Positions 28,125 to 37,571 of a stretch of 64,000 nt of DNA are shown piece by piece; the stretch's first letter is position 1; the number at the start of each line of letters is the position of its first letter. The position numbers were made by a program, and so were the translations under genes. The DNA is from an uncultured Sphingomonas sp. GTDB lineage: Bacteria; Pseudomonadota; Alphaproteobacteria; Sphingomonadales; Sphingomonadaceae. Where the stretch lies: assembly GCA_913776045.1 (NCBI GenBank), contig CAJYOI010000015.1, forward strand, positions 1-64,000, in the 5' to 3' direction. The notes under the pieces were generated by a model. It was not told where the DNA came from and made no database searches. It was given only the letters and a program-made list of their open reading frames with translations.

Positions 28125-29578
28125 CCGGCGTCGACACCCTGCTCGTCCCCGGTGACACCTGCTGGCGGATCGAGCAGGCGACGCGCGCGACGGTCATCGT
28201 CGATGCCGACGATTATTTCCGCACCGCGCGCAAGGCGATGGTCGCGGCCAAGCACCAGATCCTGCTGATCGGCTGGGATTTCGACGCGCGCATCCGCCTG
28301 GGCGGCCAGGAGCCGCCGGAGGATGGCGGTCCCGAAACCGTTGGCGATTTCATGACGTGGCTGGTCGAACGCACGCCGGAGTTGAATATCCATCTGCTGC
28401 GCTGGGACGTCGGCGCCCTGAAGACGCTGACGCGCGGATCGACGCTGCTGACGATCGTCGACTGGATGCGGCACAAGCAGATCCACACCAAGCTCGATGG
28501 CCACCACCCGACCGGCGCGTCGCATCACCAGAAGATCGTCGTGATCGACGACTGCCTGGCCTTTTGCGGCGGCATCGACATGACCGCGGGCCGCTGGGAC
28601 ACGCGGGCGCATGCCGACAACGACGCGCTGCGGCTGCTGCCCGGCGGCGAGCCCTATGGTCCGTGGCACGACGCGACGACCGCGCTGCAGGGGCCGGTCG
28701 CGCGCGCACTCGGCGAACTCGCTCGCGAACGCTGGGAGCGCGCCGGCGGCGATCCCGTTGCCCCACCGCCCCCGCAGGACGGCTGCTGGCCCGAAGGGCT
28801 GCCAGTCGACTTTACCGATGTCCCCGTCGCCATCGCTCGCACCGAGCCTGAGATGAGCGACGACGAGCCGCTGGTTCACGAAATCGAATCGCTCTACCTC
28901 GCCGCCATCGCTTCGGCGAAGAGTCACATCTATGCCGAGAGCCAGTATTTCGCCTCGCGCAAGGTCGCCGCGGCGATCGCCAAGCGACTGGACGAACCGG
29001 ACGGCCCCGAGATCGTCATCGTCAATCCCGAGAGCGCGGAAGGCTGGCTCGAGCCGCTGGCGATGGACACCGCCCGCGCGCGTCTCGTCGAAGCGATCCA
29101 CCGCCGCGACCGCCACAACCGCTTCCGCCTGTACCACCCCTTCACCGCCGGCGGGGAGCCGATCTACGTCCATGCCAAGGTGCTGGTCGTCGACGGCGAA
29201 TTGCTCCGCGTCGGATCGTCGAACTTCAACAACCGGTCGATGCGGCTCGACACCGAATGCGACGTCGCGATCCATGCCGCGAATGACGGCACCGCAGGCT
29301 GTATCGCCCGCATCCGCGACGGGCTGATCGCCGAACATCTAAGCGTCGCGCCGGAAGAGGTCGCCGCGCGGCTGGCCGACACCGGCTCGCTGATCGCCAC
29401 GATCGAAGGCCTGCGCGGGCCTGGCCGAACCTTGCGCGATTATATCGTCCCCGACCTCAACGAGGTTGAGGAATGGATCGCCGATAACGAGGTGCTCGAT
29501 CCCGTCGAGCCGGATGACGCGTTCGAAAATCTGACCGGCGGCGTCATCAAGTCGCTGCTTCGGAAGGTGACCGGCTGA
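28121..29578 (+). CDS. phospholipase D / cardiolipin synthase-like protein
   Basis: 485 residues from a GTG overlapping the ArsC stop (GTGA). Two HKD motifs are present: HHQKIVVIDD in the first half (about residue 130) and HAKVLVVDG in the second (about residue 350), the latter followed by RVGSSNFNNRS. There are no clear N-terminal transmembrane helices, unlike typical cardiolipin synthases, so it resembles the soluble PLD group. A phosphatidyltransferase or hydrolase activity on phospholipids is inferred. Confidence 0.88.
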   Translation: MTGVDTLLVPGDTCWRIEQATRATVIVDADDYFRTARKAMVAAKHQILLIGWDFDARIRLGGQEPPEDGGPETVGDFMTWLVERTPELNIHLLRWDVGALKTLTRGSTLLTIVDWMRHKQIHTKLDGHHPTGASHHQKIVVIDDCLAFCGGIDMTAGRWDTRAHADNDALRLLPGGEPYGPWHDATTALQGPVARALGELARERWERAGGDPVAPPPPQDGCWPEGLPVDFTDVPVAIARTEPEMSDDEPLVHEIESLYLAAIASAKSHIYAESQYFASRKVAAAIAKRLDEPDGPEIVIVNPESAEGWLEPLAMDTARARLVEAIHRRDRHNRFRLYHPFTAGGEPIYVHAKVLVVDGELLRVGSSNFNNRSMRLDTECDVAIHAANDGTAGCIARIRDGLIAEHLSVAPEEVAARLADTGSLIATIEGLRGPGRTLRDYIVPDLNEVEEWIADNEVLDPVEPDDAFENLTGGVIKSLLRKVTG

Positions 29579-29582
29579 TCGA

Positions 29583-29771
29583 TCCTCCCCGGCACGGGGA
29601 GTTCGAGCATTGGCTTGCCCCCGGCAAGCCAAGATCGTGTCCAGGGGACACGATCTCGCTCCAACTGGCAGCGCGAAGCGCGGACGAAGGGGGGCTCCTC
29701 ATCGGACCTCGCTCGCGGCCCGCCCCCTCCACCAGTCTACGGCTGGTCCCCCGCCCCGTAAACGGGGAGGA
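29583..29771. repeat. intergenic palindromic repeat, family A, copy 2
   Basis: About 190 bases, longer than the other two copies. Left end TCCTCCCCGGCACGGGGAG, right end CGCCCCGTAAACGGGGAGGAT. It contains the CCCTCCACC...CGGCTGGTCC segment, plus an extra inner inverted repeat (CTTGCCCCCGGCAAG). Its right end overlaps the 3' end and stop codon of the PAS-domain gene. Confidence 0.8.
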
Positions 29772-30213
29772 TTTGAACCGTGCCCATCACCTCGCGGGTG
29801 ATGTCGCATTTCGTCCCGTACAGATGGGTCACCCGCCCGTTCGACACGGCGGTATCGGCGACGATGCGGATCCACCGCGTCCCCCCGTCTGCCGGCGCGA
29901 CCTCCGCCTCCAGCGTGAAGCTGCCGCGGTTGGCGATCGCGGCACTGCGCATGCGGTCGATCACGGAGCGCGAATGATCCGCGTACAACTCCAATATCTC
30001 GCGCCGGTCGAGCCGGTCGCCACGGGGGATACCGAACAGATCGAACACGCCCCTGTCCCAGCGTAGCGAATCGTCCGACAGGTCGCACCACCATCGCGCG
30101 GGCAGTCCCGGCAGTTCGGGCAATCGCGATCCGTCACCGCCGGTGCGAATCACCGGGGCCGGCCGCAGAAAAGCTGGAGCATGAATCACTCTGCTACCCA
30201 TCGTTTCGCGCAC
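29737..30213 (-). CDS. stand-alone PAS-domain protein
   Basis: 158 residues from 30213 (an ATG at 30201 would give 154). A PAS/PAC core is recognisable: RWWCDLSDDSLRWDRGVFDLFGIPRGD at the start of the fold and GTRWIRIVADTAV...YGTKCDITRE at the PAC end. No kinase, GGDEF or other output domain is attached. The last dozen residues and the stop codon are encoded by the family A repeat, so the true C-terminus may have been altered by the repeat. Divergent from purL. Confidence 0.75.
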   Translation of the reverse strand: MRETMGSRVIHAPAFLRPAPVIRTGGDGSRLPELPGLPARWWCDLSDDSLRWDRGVFDLFGIPRGDRLDRREILELYADHSRSVIDRMRSAAIANRGSFTLEAEVAPADGGTRWIRIVADTAVSNGRVTHLYGTKCDITREVMGTVQILPVYGAGDQP

Positions 30214-30288
30214 GTAACCGATGTGCGTTAAGAAAGCGATGCCGCTGACGGGTGACGAACCGCGCTACGATCGCTAAGGGCTCCGCGC

Positions 30289-32508
30289 ATGACCGAGATC
30301 ACGCCCCAGATCGTCGCCGACCACGGCCTGTCCGAAGAAGAGTATGAGCGTGTCCTGCACGCGATGGGGCGGACGCCGAACCTGACCGAACTCGGCATCT
30401 TCTCGGTCATGTGGTCCGAGCATTGCAGCTACAAGTCGAGCCGCATCCACCTGAAGAAGCTGCCGACTACCGGCCCACAGGTTATCTGCGGCCCCGGCGA
30501 GAACGCCGGCATCGTCGACATCGGGGACGGCCAATGCGCGGTCTTCAAGATGGAGAGCCACAACCATCCGTCGTACATCGAGCCCTATCAGGGCGCGGCG
30601 ACCGGAGTCGGCGGCATCCTGCGCGACGTCTTCACCATGGGCGCGCGACCGGTCGCCAACATGAACGCGCTGCGCTTCGGCCGGCCCGATCACCCGAAGA
30701 TGAAGCACCTCATCTCGGGCGTGGTCCACGGCATCGGCGGCTACGGCAATTGCGTCGGCGTGCCGACCGTGGGCGGCGAGACGAATTTCCATTCGGCCTA
30801 CGACGGCAACATCCTGGTCAACGCGATGACCGTCGGCGTCGCGCAGACCGACAAGGTGTTCTATTCGGCCGCGAGCGGCGTCGGCAACCCGATCGTCTAT
30901 GTCGGCTCGAAGACCGGCCGTGACGGCATCCACGGCGCGACGATGGCGAGCGCCGACTTCGGCGAAGACGCCGACGCCAAACGCCCGACCGTCCAGGTCG
31001 GCGACCCCTTCACCGAAAAGCTGCTGATCGAGGCGTGCCTGGAATTGATGGCGTCCGACGCGATCGTCGCGATCCAGGACATGGGCGCCGCGGGCCTCAC
31101 GTCCTCGAGCGTCGAAATGGCGTCGAAGGGCGGCGTGGGCATCGAGCTGGTGATGGACGATGTCCCTCAGCGCGAAACCGGCATGACGCCGTATGAAATG
31201 ATGCTCAGCGAAAGCCAGGAGCGGATGCTCATGGTGCTGAAACCCGGCCGCGAGGACTTCGCGCAAGCGATCTTCCGCAAGTGGGAACTCGACTTCGCCG
31301 TCATCGGCCGCGTCACCGACACCGGCCGCATGGTGCTGCGCTGGAAGGGCGATGTCGTCGCCGACATCCCGCTCGGGCCGCTGGCCGACGAAGCGCCGGC
31401 CTATGACCGCCCGCACGTCCCCACCCCGCCGCGGCCCGCCATCACCGACGCCCCGGAAAGCGACGACCTCGCCGCCGACCTGCTCACCCTCGTCGGCTGC
31501 CCCGACCTCGCCAGCCGCCGCTGGATCTGGGAGCAGTACGACCACATGGTCGGTGCCGATACCGTGCAGCGCCCCGGCGGCGACGCCGCTGTGGTGCGCG
31601 TCCATGGCACGCAAAAGGGCCTGGCGATCACCACCGACTGCACGCCGCGCTATTGCTTCGCCGACCCGGTCGAGGGCGGCAAGCAGGCGATTGCGGAGAC
31701 GTGGCGCAACCTGACCGCGGTCGGCGCGACGCCGCTCGCCGCGACCGACTGCATGAACTTCGCCAACCCGCAGCGGCCCGAAATCATGGGGCAATTCGTA
31801 GGCTGCATCGAAGGCATGGCCGAAGCCTGCCGCGCGCTCGACTACCCGATCGTCAGCGGCAACGTGTCGCTCTACAATGAATCGAAGGCGACCGGCGGCG
31901 GCTCCGCCATCCTGCCGACCCCCGCGATCGGCGGCGTCGGGCTGCTGTCCGACTGGTCGAAGTCCGCCACCATAGCGTTCAAGGGCACCGGCGACGTGCT
32001 GGTCCTGATCGGCGCGCCCAAGGGCGATCTCGGCCAGTCGCTGTGGCTGCGCGAAGTCAAGGGCCGCGAGGACGGCCCGCCGCCGCGCGTCGACCTCGCC
32101 GCCGAACGCCGCACCGGCGACTTCGTGCGCGACCAGATCACGAAGGGCGCGCTGACCGCGGTCCACGACGTGTCGGATGGCGGCATCGCCGTCGCGCTTG
32201 CCGAAATGGCGATGGCGAGCGGCATCGGCGCGATGGTGTCGATGGCGACGCCGCGCGGGATCGCGGCGACCTATTTCGCCGAGGATCAGGGCCTGTACCT
32301 GGCGACCGTCGACGACGCGCACCTCAACGACTTCCTCCACGCCTCGACCGCGGCGGCTGTCGAGGTCGAGCGCATCGGCCGCACGATCGCCAGCCGCCTG
32401 GTGTTCGAAACGCGCGACAAGGATTTCTGCGTGACGATCGAGTCCCTGCGTCGCGCGCACGAGGCTTTCTTCCCCGCATTGATGGGCGAAACCGTCGCTG
32501 CAGCCTGA
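30289..32508 (+). CDS. purL: phosphoribosylformylglycinamidine synthase subunit PurL
   Basis: 739 residues, the small PurL form that works with separate PurS and PurQ. It amidates FGAR in purine synthesis, using ATP and ammonia from PurQ. Motifs seen: [11 protein letters not shown] near residue 42, [11 protein letters not shown] near residue 90, GGETNFH, and [12 protein letters not shown]. purS and purQ are not in the window. Confidence 0.97.
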   Translation: MTEITPQIVADHGLSEEEYERVLHAMGRTPNLTELGIFSVMWSEHCSYKSSRIHLKKLPTTGPQVICGPGENAGIVDIGDGQCAVFKMESHNHPSYIEPYQGAATGVGGILRDVFTMGARPVANMNALRFGRPDHPKMKHLISGVVHGIGGYGNCVGVPTVGGETNFHSAYDGNILVNAMTVGVAQTDKVFYSAASGVGNPIVYVGSKTGRDGIHGATMASADFGEDADAKRPTVQVGDPFTEKLLIEACLELMASDAIVAIQDMGAAGLTSSSVEMASKGGVGIELVMDDVPQRETGMTPYEMMLSESQERMLMVLKPGREDFAQAIFRKWELDFAVIGRVTDTGRMVLRWKGDVVADIPLGPLADEAPAYDRPHVPTPPRPAITDAPESDDLAADLLTLVGCPDLASRRWIWEQYDHMVGADTVQRPGGDAAVVRVHGTQKGLAITTDCTPRYCFADPVEGGKQAIAETWRNLTAVGATPLAATDCMNFANPQRPEIMGQFVGCIEGMAEACRALDYPIVSGNVSLYNESKATGGGSAILPTPAIGGVGLLSDWSKSATIAFKGTGDVLVLIGAPKGDLGQSLWLREVKGREDGPPPRVDLAAERRTGDFVRDQITKGALTAVHDVSDGGIAVALAEMAMASGIGAMVSMATPRGIAATYFAEDQGLYLATVDDAHLNDFLHASTAAAVEVERIGRTIASRLVFETRDKDFCVTIESLRRAHEAFFPALMGETVAAA

Positions 32509-32547
32509 CGATCGCGCGCTCTTAATGCGACGCATACGCAACTAACT

Positions 32548-32566
32548 TGCGAATCATTCTCATGCG
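32548..32566. promoter_or_regulatory. probable Fur box upstream of bfd
   Basis: TGCGAATCATTCTCATGCG matches the Fur consensus GATAATGATAATCATTATC in its central ATCATT and flanking positions. It sits 33 bases before the bfd start, as expected for iron-repressed expression of a bacterioferritin-associated ferredoxin. Confidence 0.6.
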
Positions 32567-32598
32567 CGCTAGAGAGCGGGCAAGCGAGAGGGTTCGTC

Positions 32599-32769
32599 AT
32601 GGTTGTATGCGTCTGCAATGCCATTCGGGAACGCGAAGTGCGTGAGGCTGCGCGCAACGGCGCCGCCAGCGCCTGCCAGGCCTACGCGCTGTGCGGCAAA
32701 CAGGCCAAATGCGGCCAGTGCGTCCCGTTCGCGCGAGCCATTATCGATGCCGAACGCGCCGCTGCTTGA
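32599..32769 (+). CDS. bfd: bacterioferritin-associated ferredoxin
   Basis: 56 residues. A [2Fe-2S] protein that reduces and releases iron from bacterioferritin. The four cluster cysteines are in CVC (C4, C6) and CGQC (C38, C41), with the spacing of Bfd/NifU-type BFD domains. Too short for a usual length cutoff but certain by motif. It is preceded by a probable Fur box and followed by bfr 106 bases downstream, its functional partner. Confidence 0.93.
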   Translation: MVVCVCNAIREREVREAARNGAASACQAYALCGKQAKCGQCVPFARAIIDAERAAA

Positions 32770-32875
32770 GATTCGCATTCGCAAAGAAACCGCAGAAATC
32801 CGGGCTTTTCCGGCTATTCGCCACGCATGCCGCGGGTTAAGGACGACCCGTATTTCCTAAGGCGGGGTCCGTGCC

Positions 32876-33373
32876 ATGAAGGGTGACGCAAAGGTCATCG
32901 AATTCCTCAACGAATCGCTCAAAAACGAGCTGACGGCGATCAACCAGTACTGGTTGCACTATCGCCTGCTCGACCATTGGGGCGTCCACAAGCTCGCCAA
33001 GTTCGAGCGCGACGAATCGATCGACGAGATGAAGCACGCCGACTGGCTGGCGGAGCGCATCCTGTTCCTCGACGGCCTGCCCAATTTCCAGCTGCTCGGC
33101 CGCCTGAAGATCGGTGAGACGGTCGAAGAGGTGCTGAAGGCCGACCTCGACATGGAGATCGAGGCCGTCGCCCAGCTGCGCGCCGCGATCGAATATTGCG
33201 AAAGCGTTCGCGACTATGTCAGCCGCGACCTGTTCCGCCGCATCCTCGACAGCGAGGAAGAGCATGTCGACACGCTGGAGCGCCAGTTCGAGATGATCGA
33301 ACGCATGGGGCTGCAGAACTACATCCAGCTGAACTCCGCCGCCGAATACGACGTCCACGGCGAGAAGAAGTAA
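32876..33373 (+). CDS. bfr: bacterioferritin
   Basis: 165 residues. Heme-containing 24-mer iron-storage protein. Ferroxidase ligands E18, E51 and H54 are in the expected ELTAINQ and DEMKHAD contexts, with later EE.H motifs for the second site. M52 is the heme-ligand methionine that separates bacterioferritin from ferritin. Pairs with bfd just upstream. Confidence 0.96.
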   Translation: MKGDAKVIEFLNESLKNELTAINQYWLHYRLLDHWGVHKLAKFERDESIDEMKHADWLAERILFLDGLPNFQLLGRLKIGETVEEVLKADLDMEIEAVAQLRAAIEYCESVRDYVSRDLFRRILDSEEEHVDTLERQFEMIERMGLQNYIQLNSAAEYDVHGEKK

Positions 33374-33382
33374 GGCCCCCAC

Positions 33383-33479
33383 CCGTTCGCCCCGAGCCTG
33401 TCGAAGGGCTGTCCTTCTCTCTCGTGTCCAGCGGTGTGCGATGGACGGACAGGGCTTCGACATGCTCAGCACCAACGGT
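33383..33479. repeat. intergenic palindromic repeat, family C, copy 5
   Basis: About 97 bases, 10 bases after the bfr stop: left arm CCGTTCGCCCCGAGCCTGTCG, right arm GGGCTTCGACATGCTCAGCA..AACGG. A second inner inverted pair, CTGTCC/GGACAG, is present. Confidence 0.75.
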
Positions 33480-33609
33480 GAGGGGGGTAGCTCGCGCCCC
33501 ACGACTCGCCCCAGCGCAAGTCCGATTCGACTCACCGCACCCCGCGGATAGCACGACTCGCAGAAGCGTCATCCCCCCGATGCTCCGCGCCCGCCGCCTA
33601 AATTCCTCA

Positions 33610-33819
33610 ATGATCGACCGCATCGCCCATGACAATGCCATCGACACGCTGAGCGTCTGGTTCAAGGGGCGCGGAAAATACCTCTACCACGCCGTCCCAC
33701 GTGCCCTCTACGATGCGCTCAAGACCGCGGAGTCCGCCGGCAAGCTCTTCAACGACCATATACGCGGCCGCTATTATTGCGAACCCGACCCGGCGCGAAG
33801 GCGGCCTCGGCCCGATTGA
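33610..33819 (+). CDS. KTSC-domain protein
   Basis: 69 residues from MIDRIAHDNAI. The KTSC pattern is present: VWFKGRGKYLYHAVPRALYD, then AGKLFNDHIRGRYYC. KTSC domains occur as small single-domain proteins or fused to lysyl-tRNA synthetase-like proteins; function is unclear. It lies 81 bases upstream of the HscC-type chaperone and may be cotranscribed with it. Confidence 0.8.
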   Translation: MIDRIAHDNAIDTLSVWFKGRGKYLYHAVPRALYDALKTAESAGKLFNDHIRGRYYCEPDPARRRPRPD

Positions 33820-33900
33820 AGCCGATCCGGCGGCATCTCTCGAAACGATCTTGCCAGCCGCGCCGACCGCCCGTTACCTCTCGGGCATGAGAATGCACGT

Positions 33901-35604
33901 ATGATCCTCGGCATTGATCTGGGTACGACGAACAGCGCCGCCGCCGTATGGCGCGACAACGAAGCGGTGCTGATTCCCAACGCGCTCGGCGAGGGCCTGA
34001 CGCCCAGCGCCGTCAGCATCGGCGACGATGGCGCGGTGCTGGTCGGGAGCGCGGCGCGCGACCGTCAGGCGACGCATCCTGATCGCACCGCGACCAGCTT
34101 CAAGCGGCTGATGGGCACGCGCGAGGTAATTCGGCTGGCCGGTCAGGCGTTCAGCCCGGAGGATCTCTCGGCACTCGTTCTGCGCGCCCTCAAGGCGGAT
34201 GCGGAGGCGTTCTTCGGCGAAGAGATCGATCAGGCGATCATCACCGTCCCCGCCTATTTCAACGACCGCCAGCGAAAGGCGACCCGGCGGGCGGGCGAGC
34301 TCGCCGGACTGAGCGTGCCTCGCCTCCTGAACGAACCGACCGCTGCCGCGCTCGCGTTCGGGATGAAGGATCGCGCCGATCGCGAGCCCTTTCTGATCTT
34401 CGACCTGGGCGGCGGCACGTTCGACGTGTCGATCGTCGAGATGTTCGACGCAATCGTCGAAGTCCGTGCCTCCACCGGCGACAACCGGCTGGGCGGCGAC
34501 GACTTCAACGAAGTCATCGCCGCCCTCGCCGTGCCGCGACTGTTGAAAGAAGGCCTGCTTGCCCGTGTGCCTGCCCAGCGCGCGAGCAAACTGCTCGCCG
34601 CCGCAGCCGAAAAGGCCAGACGTACGCTGACCACCCAGCCTCAGGCGGAATTTGATATCGCCTACGACGGGCGTCAGGCGAGCGTCGTCATCACCGCCGC
34701 CGAATTTGAAACCGCCTGCCAACCGCTGATCGAACGCCTGCGCCAGCCTGTCCTGCGCGCATTGCGCGACAGCGACATCCGCGTCGAAACGCTGAGCGAG
34801 GTGGTGCTGGCCGGCGGCGCCACGCGCATGCCCGTCGTTCGCCGGGCGATCACCCGCATGTTCGGCCGCTTCCCCGCCGGCACCGTCCACCCCGACCATG
34901 CGATTGCGCTGGGCGCCGGCATCCAGGCCGGGCTGGTTTCGCGCGACGCAGGGCTGGACGAAGTTCGGCTGACCGACATCTGTCCCTATTCGCTGGGCGT
35001 CGATCATGCCGTCCGCACTGCCCGGGGCGACCTGCGCGGCGGGCTGTTCTCGCCGATCATCAACCGCAACACTCCCGTCCCCGTCAGCCGAGTCGAGCGC
35101 TACGTAACGCTGGGCGACCAGCAGCGCGAGGTGGCGTTCGGCATCTATCAGGGCGAGGCGCGCGAAGTGTCCGGCAACGTCAAGCTGGGCGAGATCAAGG
35201 TTCCCGTCCCGCCCCGTCCGGCCGGCGAAATCCACGTCGAATGCCGTTTCAGCTATGATTCGAGCGGCCTGCTGGAGGTCGACGTGACCGTGCCAGCCAC
35301 CGGCATGACCCGCAACCTGCTGATCATGGACGAAGACGCGCCCGAACCTCAGGATCTCACCAAGCGGCGGGAGGCGCTGGCCCAGCTAAAGGTTCACCCG
35401 CGCGACGACGCCGCCAATGCGGCGACCAAAGCGCGCGCCGAGCGCTGCTACGAAGAGTGTGTCGGCGATCTCCGCGACCAGATCGGGCAGTGGATCATCA
35501 CGTTCGAGAGTGTGCTCGACAGTCAGGATCCACGGGCGATCGAAGAGTCCCGTGTCGCGCTCGAACAGGCGCTCGATAGCGTGGAAGGCCAGCGCTTCCT
35601 GTGA
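33901..35604 (+). CDS. hscC: Hsp70-family chaperone, HscC type
   Basis: 567 residues, shorter than DnaK (about 640). The actin-like ATPase domain has phosphate-1 GIDLGTTNSAAAVW, VPAYFNDRQRKATRRA, the DLGGGTFDVSI phosphate-2 loop and the adenosine motif VVLAGGATRMPVV. The substrate-binding region (about residues 370-490) is followed by a short helical lid with no EEVD-like tail. NPNALGEGLTPSAV and the short length fit the HscC subgroup. Its stop overlaps the ATG of the J-like protein gene, matching the HscC/DjlB-DjlC pairing known in enterobacteria. Confidence 0.9.
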   Translation: MILGIDLGTTNSAAAVWRDNEAVLIPNALGEGLTPSAVSIGDDGAVLVGSAARDRQATHPDRTATSFKRLMGTREVIRLAGQAFSPEDLSALVLRALKADAEAFFGEEIDQAIITVPAYFNDRQRKATRRAGELAGLSVPRLLNEPTAAALAFGMKDRADREPFLIFDLGGGTFDVSIVEMFDAIVEVRASTGDNRLGGDDFNEVIAALAVPRLLKEGLLARVPAQRASKLLAAAAEKARRTLTTQPQAEFDIAYDGRQASVVITAAEFETACQPLIERLRQPVLRALRDSDIRVETLSEVVLAGGATRMPVVRRAITRMFGRFPAGTVHPDHAIALGAGIQAGLVSRDAGLDEVRLTDICPYSLGVDHAVRTARGDLRGGLFSPIINRNTPVPVSRVERYVTLGDQQREVAFGIYQGEAREVSGNVKLGEIKVPVPPRPAGEIHVECRFSYDSSGLLEVDVTVPATGMTRNLLIMDEDAPEPQDLTKRREALAQLKVHPRDDAANAATKARAERCYEECVGDLRDQIGQWIITFESVLDSQDPRAIEESRVALEQALDSVEGQRFL

Positions 35605-37415
35605 TGCGGGCGGCCACCGCCTGGCGCATGCTGGGCATCGCCCGGACCGAGGACACCGGGGCCATCCGCCGCGCCTACGCCGAACGGCTGCGGGCGATGG
35701 ACGTCGATGCCGATCCGGACGCCTACGAGCGTCTGCGGGACGCGCGCGACGTCGCCCTGCGCCTTGCCCGCTCGGCCGGCGAATCCCTCGCCTCTGACCC
35801 TACCGACACGGTCGCTACGCCAGGTGACGATGGCCCGCCCCCGGCCGACACCTGGACGACGGTCGACGTCCATCTCCCGCCGACGGCAGCGATGATGCTC
35901 GGCACGCCGCCTCTTGTCGATGCGTCGGCGCGCGGCGGGCTGACGCCCGGCCGCTATCCCCTGCCCGCGCCCCCGCCGCCGCTGCCCGTCATCATTCCGA
36001 TCCAACACGACCGCGTCCGCTACTCCACCGAATGCTACGGCATCGGCTTCGGCGATCCGCTGCTCACCATTGCGTACGAGCGGCCTAACGACGCGGTCGA
36101 CGCCGCATTTCAAACGTTCCGGTCGTTGCTCCAGCCCGAAGACGGCGACAGCGACACGCCGATGTCGCGCGAGGAAGGCGACGCCGCCTGGCATGCCGCG
36201 GATGTCGTCCTGTCCGACCCCAAGCTGTCCGAAATCGACTATCGCACCACCGTCGACGCGTGGATGGCCGACCTGCTAGCTCGCAGCATTCCGCGATCGG
36301 ACCCGCTGCTCCACCCGGTCGCCACCTTCTTCGATTGGCAGGTCCGCGGCCGCACGGTCGATGCGAGCCCGGCTGTCGCCTTCATCACGGATCGCATCGC
36401 CACGATCGACTTTATCGACAGCGTCCTTGACCCCGAACATCGCTTCCATCGCGCCTGGCGCGCGCTGTCGGCGGGGACACCCGACAGCATTCGCCCGAAA
36501 TACCTGCTGTCGAAACGCCGTGTCCGCGCGCTGTTAAAGGACATCCGGCAGAACCACCCCGGCGTCGAAGACTATCTCGATCCGACCGAAGTCAACCGGT
36601 GGGACGGCACGATGCTGAAGGGGCCGAATCTCTGGCTGTGGATCGTGCTGACGGCGGTCTTCATCCGGGTGCTGATCGGCGCCATCACCCTGACACCGAG
36701 CGAGTCGCAGCCGCCCGTCGTTCCTGGCGCGCCACCGCTCTTCGACGAGGCATCGACTGCTCCGACATCCTCGCTCCTCGCCGGAGAGAGCGACGGATTG
36801 AAGGACGTGAAGGCCGATCTCGACATGGCGCTCCTGCGGATCGCCCCTGGGTTCGATCTGGCGCGGGTCCGTGCCGACAATCCCGCCCTCGCCCGCGACT
36901 TGGAGGACGCCTGGTCCGCGGCCCACCGCAGCGACACGCAGTTGGCCAACTTCTTCACGCAGATCGACGACTTGCTGCGCGCCCGCTTCGACGTTGCGCG
37001 GCGGACCGCCGGCTATGACGATCTGCGCGAATGGGTTTCGCTGAAGCGCACCGTTCTTCAGGGCATCGCCCAGCGTGGCGAAGCGGTGTGCAGCGATTAT
37101 TTGCGCGGCAAACTCAACCCGTCGCCCTTCCTTACGCGGGACTATTTCCGCGTCCACGACGCGCTGATGGCAAATGTCCTGCTGAAGGCCAGCACAATTT
37201 CCGCCACGCGCGCCGCTGAAGAGCGGTTCGTCACGATCCCCGCCGACATCGTCGACACGATCACACGCCGCACCGAGCTATCCCGCGACACCGTCATTGC
37301 GGCCCTTGCCGACAAATCCACGCCTCGCGCCCGGTGCCAGGTGACGAACGCCCTTTACGACACGATGCTGGAATTACCGCGGGCCGAGGCGCTGAAACTG
37401 ATGCGGCAATTGTAG
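35604..37415 (+). CDS. membrane-anchored degenerate J-domain protein paired with HscC
   Basis: 603 residues; ATG overlaps the hscC stop (TGATG). Residues 6-52 resemble the J-domain of DjlB/DjlC-type HscC partners: LGI..T.D...IRRAYAERLRA, then DADPDAYERLRDAR. The HPD position is occupied by M32-D-V-D35, so the catalytic His and Pro are absent. A low-complexity Pro-rich region (about 115-130), a globular part (about 130-335), one transmembrane helix (343-363) and a large extracytoplasmic part follow. I recognise no other domain. Probably an HscC partner acting at the inner membrane. Confidence 0.75.
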   Translation: MRAATAWRMLGIARTEDTGAIRRAYAERLRAMDVDADPDAYERLRDARDVALRLARSAGESLASDPTDTVATPGDDGPPPADTWTTVDVHLPPTAAMMLGTPPLVDASARGGLTPGRYPLPAPPPPLPVIIPIQHDRVRYSTECYGIGFGDPLLTIAYERPNDAVDAAFQTFRSLLQPEDGDSDTPMSREEGDAAWHAADVVLSDPKLSEIDYRTTVDAWMADLLARSIPRSDPLLHPVATFFDWQVRGRTVDASPAVAFITDRIATIDFIDSVLDPEHRFHRAWRALSAGTPDSIRPKYLLSKRRVRALLKDIRQNHPGVEDYLDPTEVNRWDGTMLKGPNLWLWIVLTAVFIRVLIGAITLTPSESQPPVVPGAPPLFDEASTAPTSSLLAGESDGLKDVKADLDMALLRIAPGFDLARVRADNPALARDLEDAWSAAHRSDTQLANFFTQIDDLLRARFDVARRTAGYDDLREWVSLKRTVLQGIAQRGEAVCSDYLRGKLNPSPFLTRDYFRVHDALMANVLLKASTISATRAAEERFVTIPADIVDTITRRTELSRDTVIAALADKSTPRARCQVTNALYDTMLELPRAEALKLMRQL

Positions 37416-37571
37416 GCGGATTTTTACCCGCTGGCCGGCCAAACGGGTATCCGCCATGGCAAAGCCGCGTTGTCGGTCGGCGTCCGCGACGCCGCCGGCC
37501 GGGCTGGCGATTGACCCTCGGCTAAGTCGGCAATTGCTCTCGCAATGCCCTCCTTAGCCTCGACGCCAGCC

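Noticed and set aside
30274-32541. 755-codon minus-strand frame across purL
   Set aside because: Shadow frame; purL on the plus strand has all family motifs.
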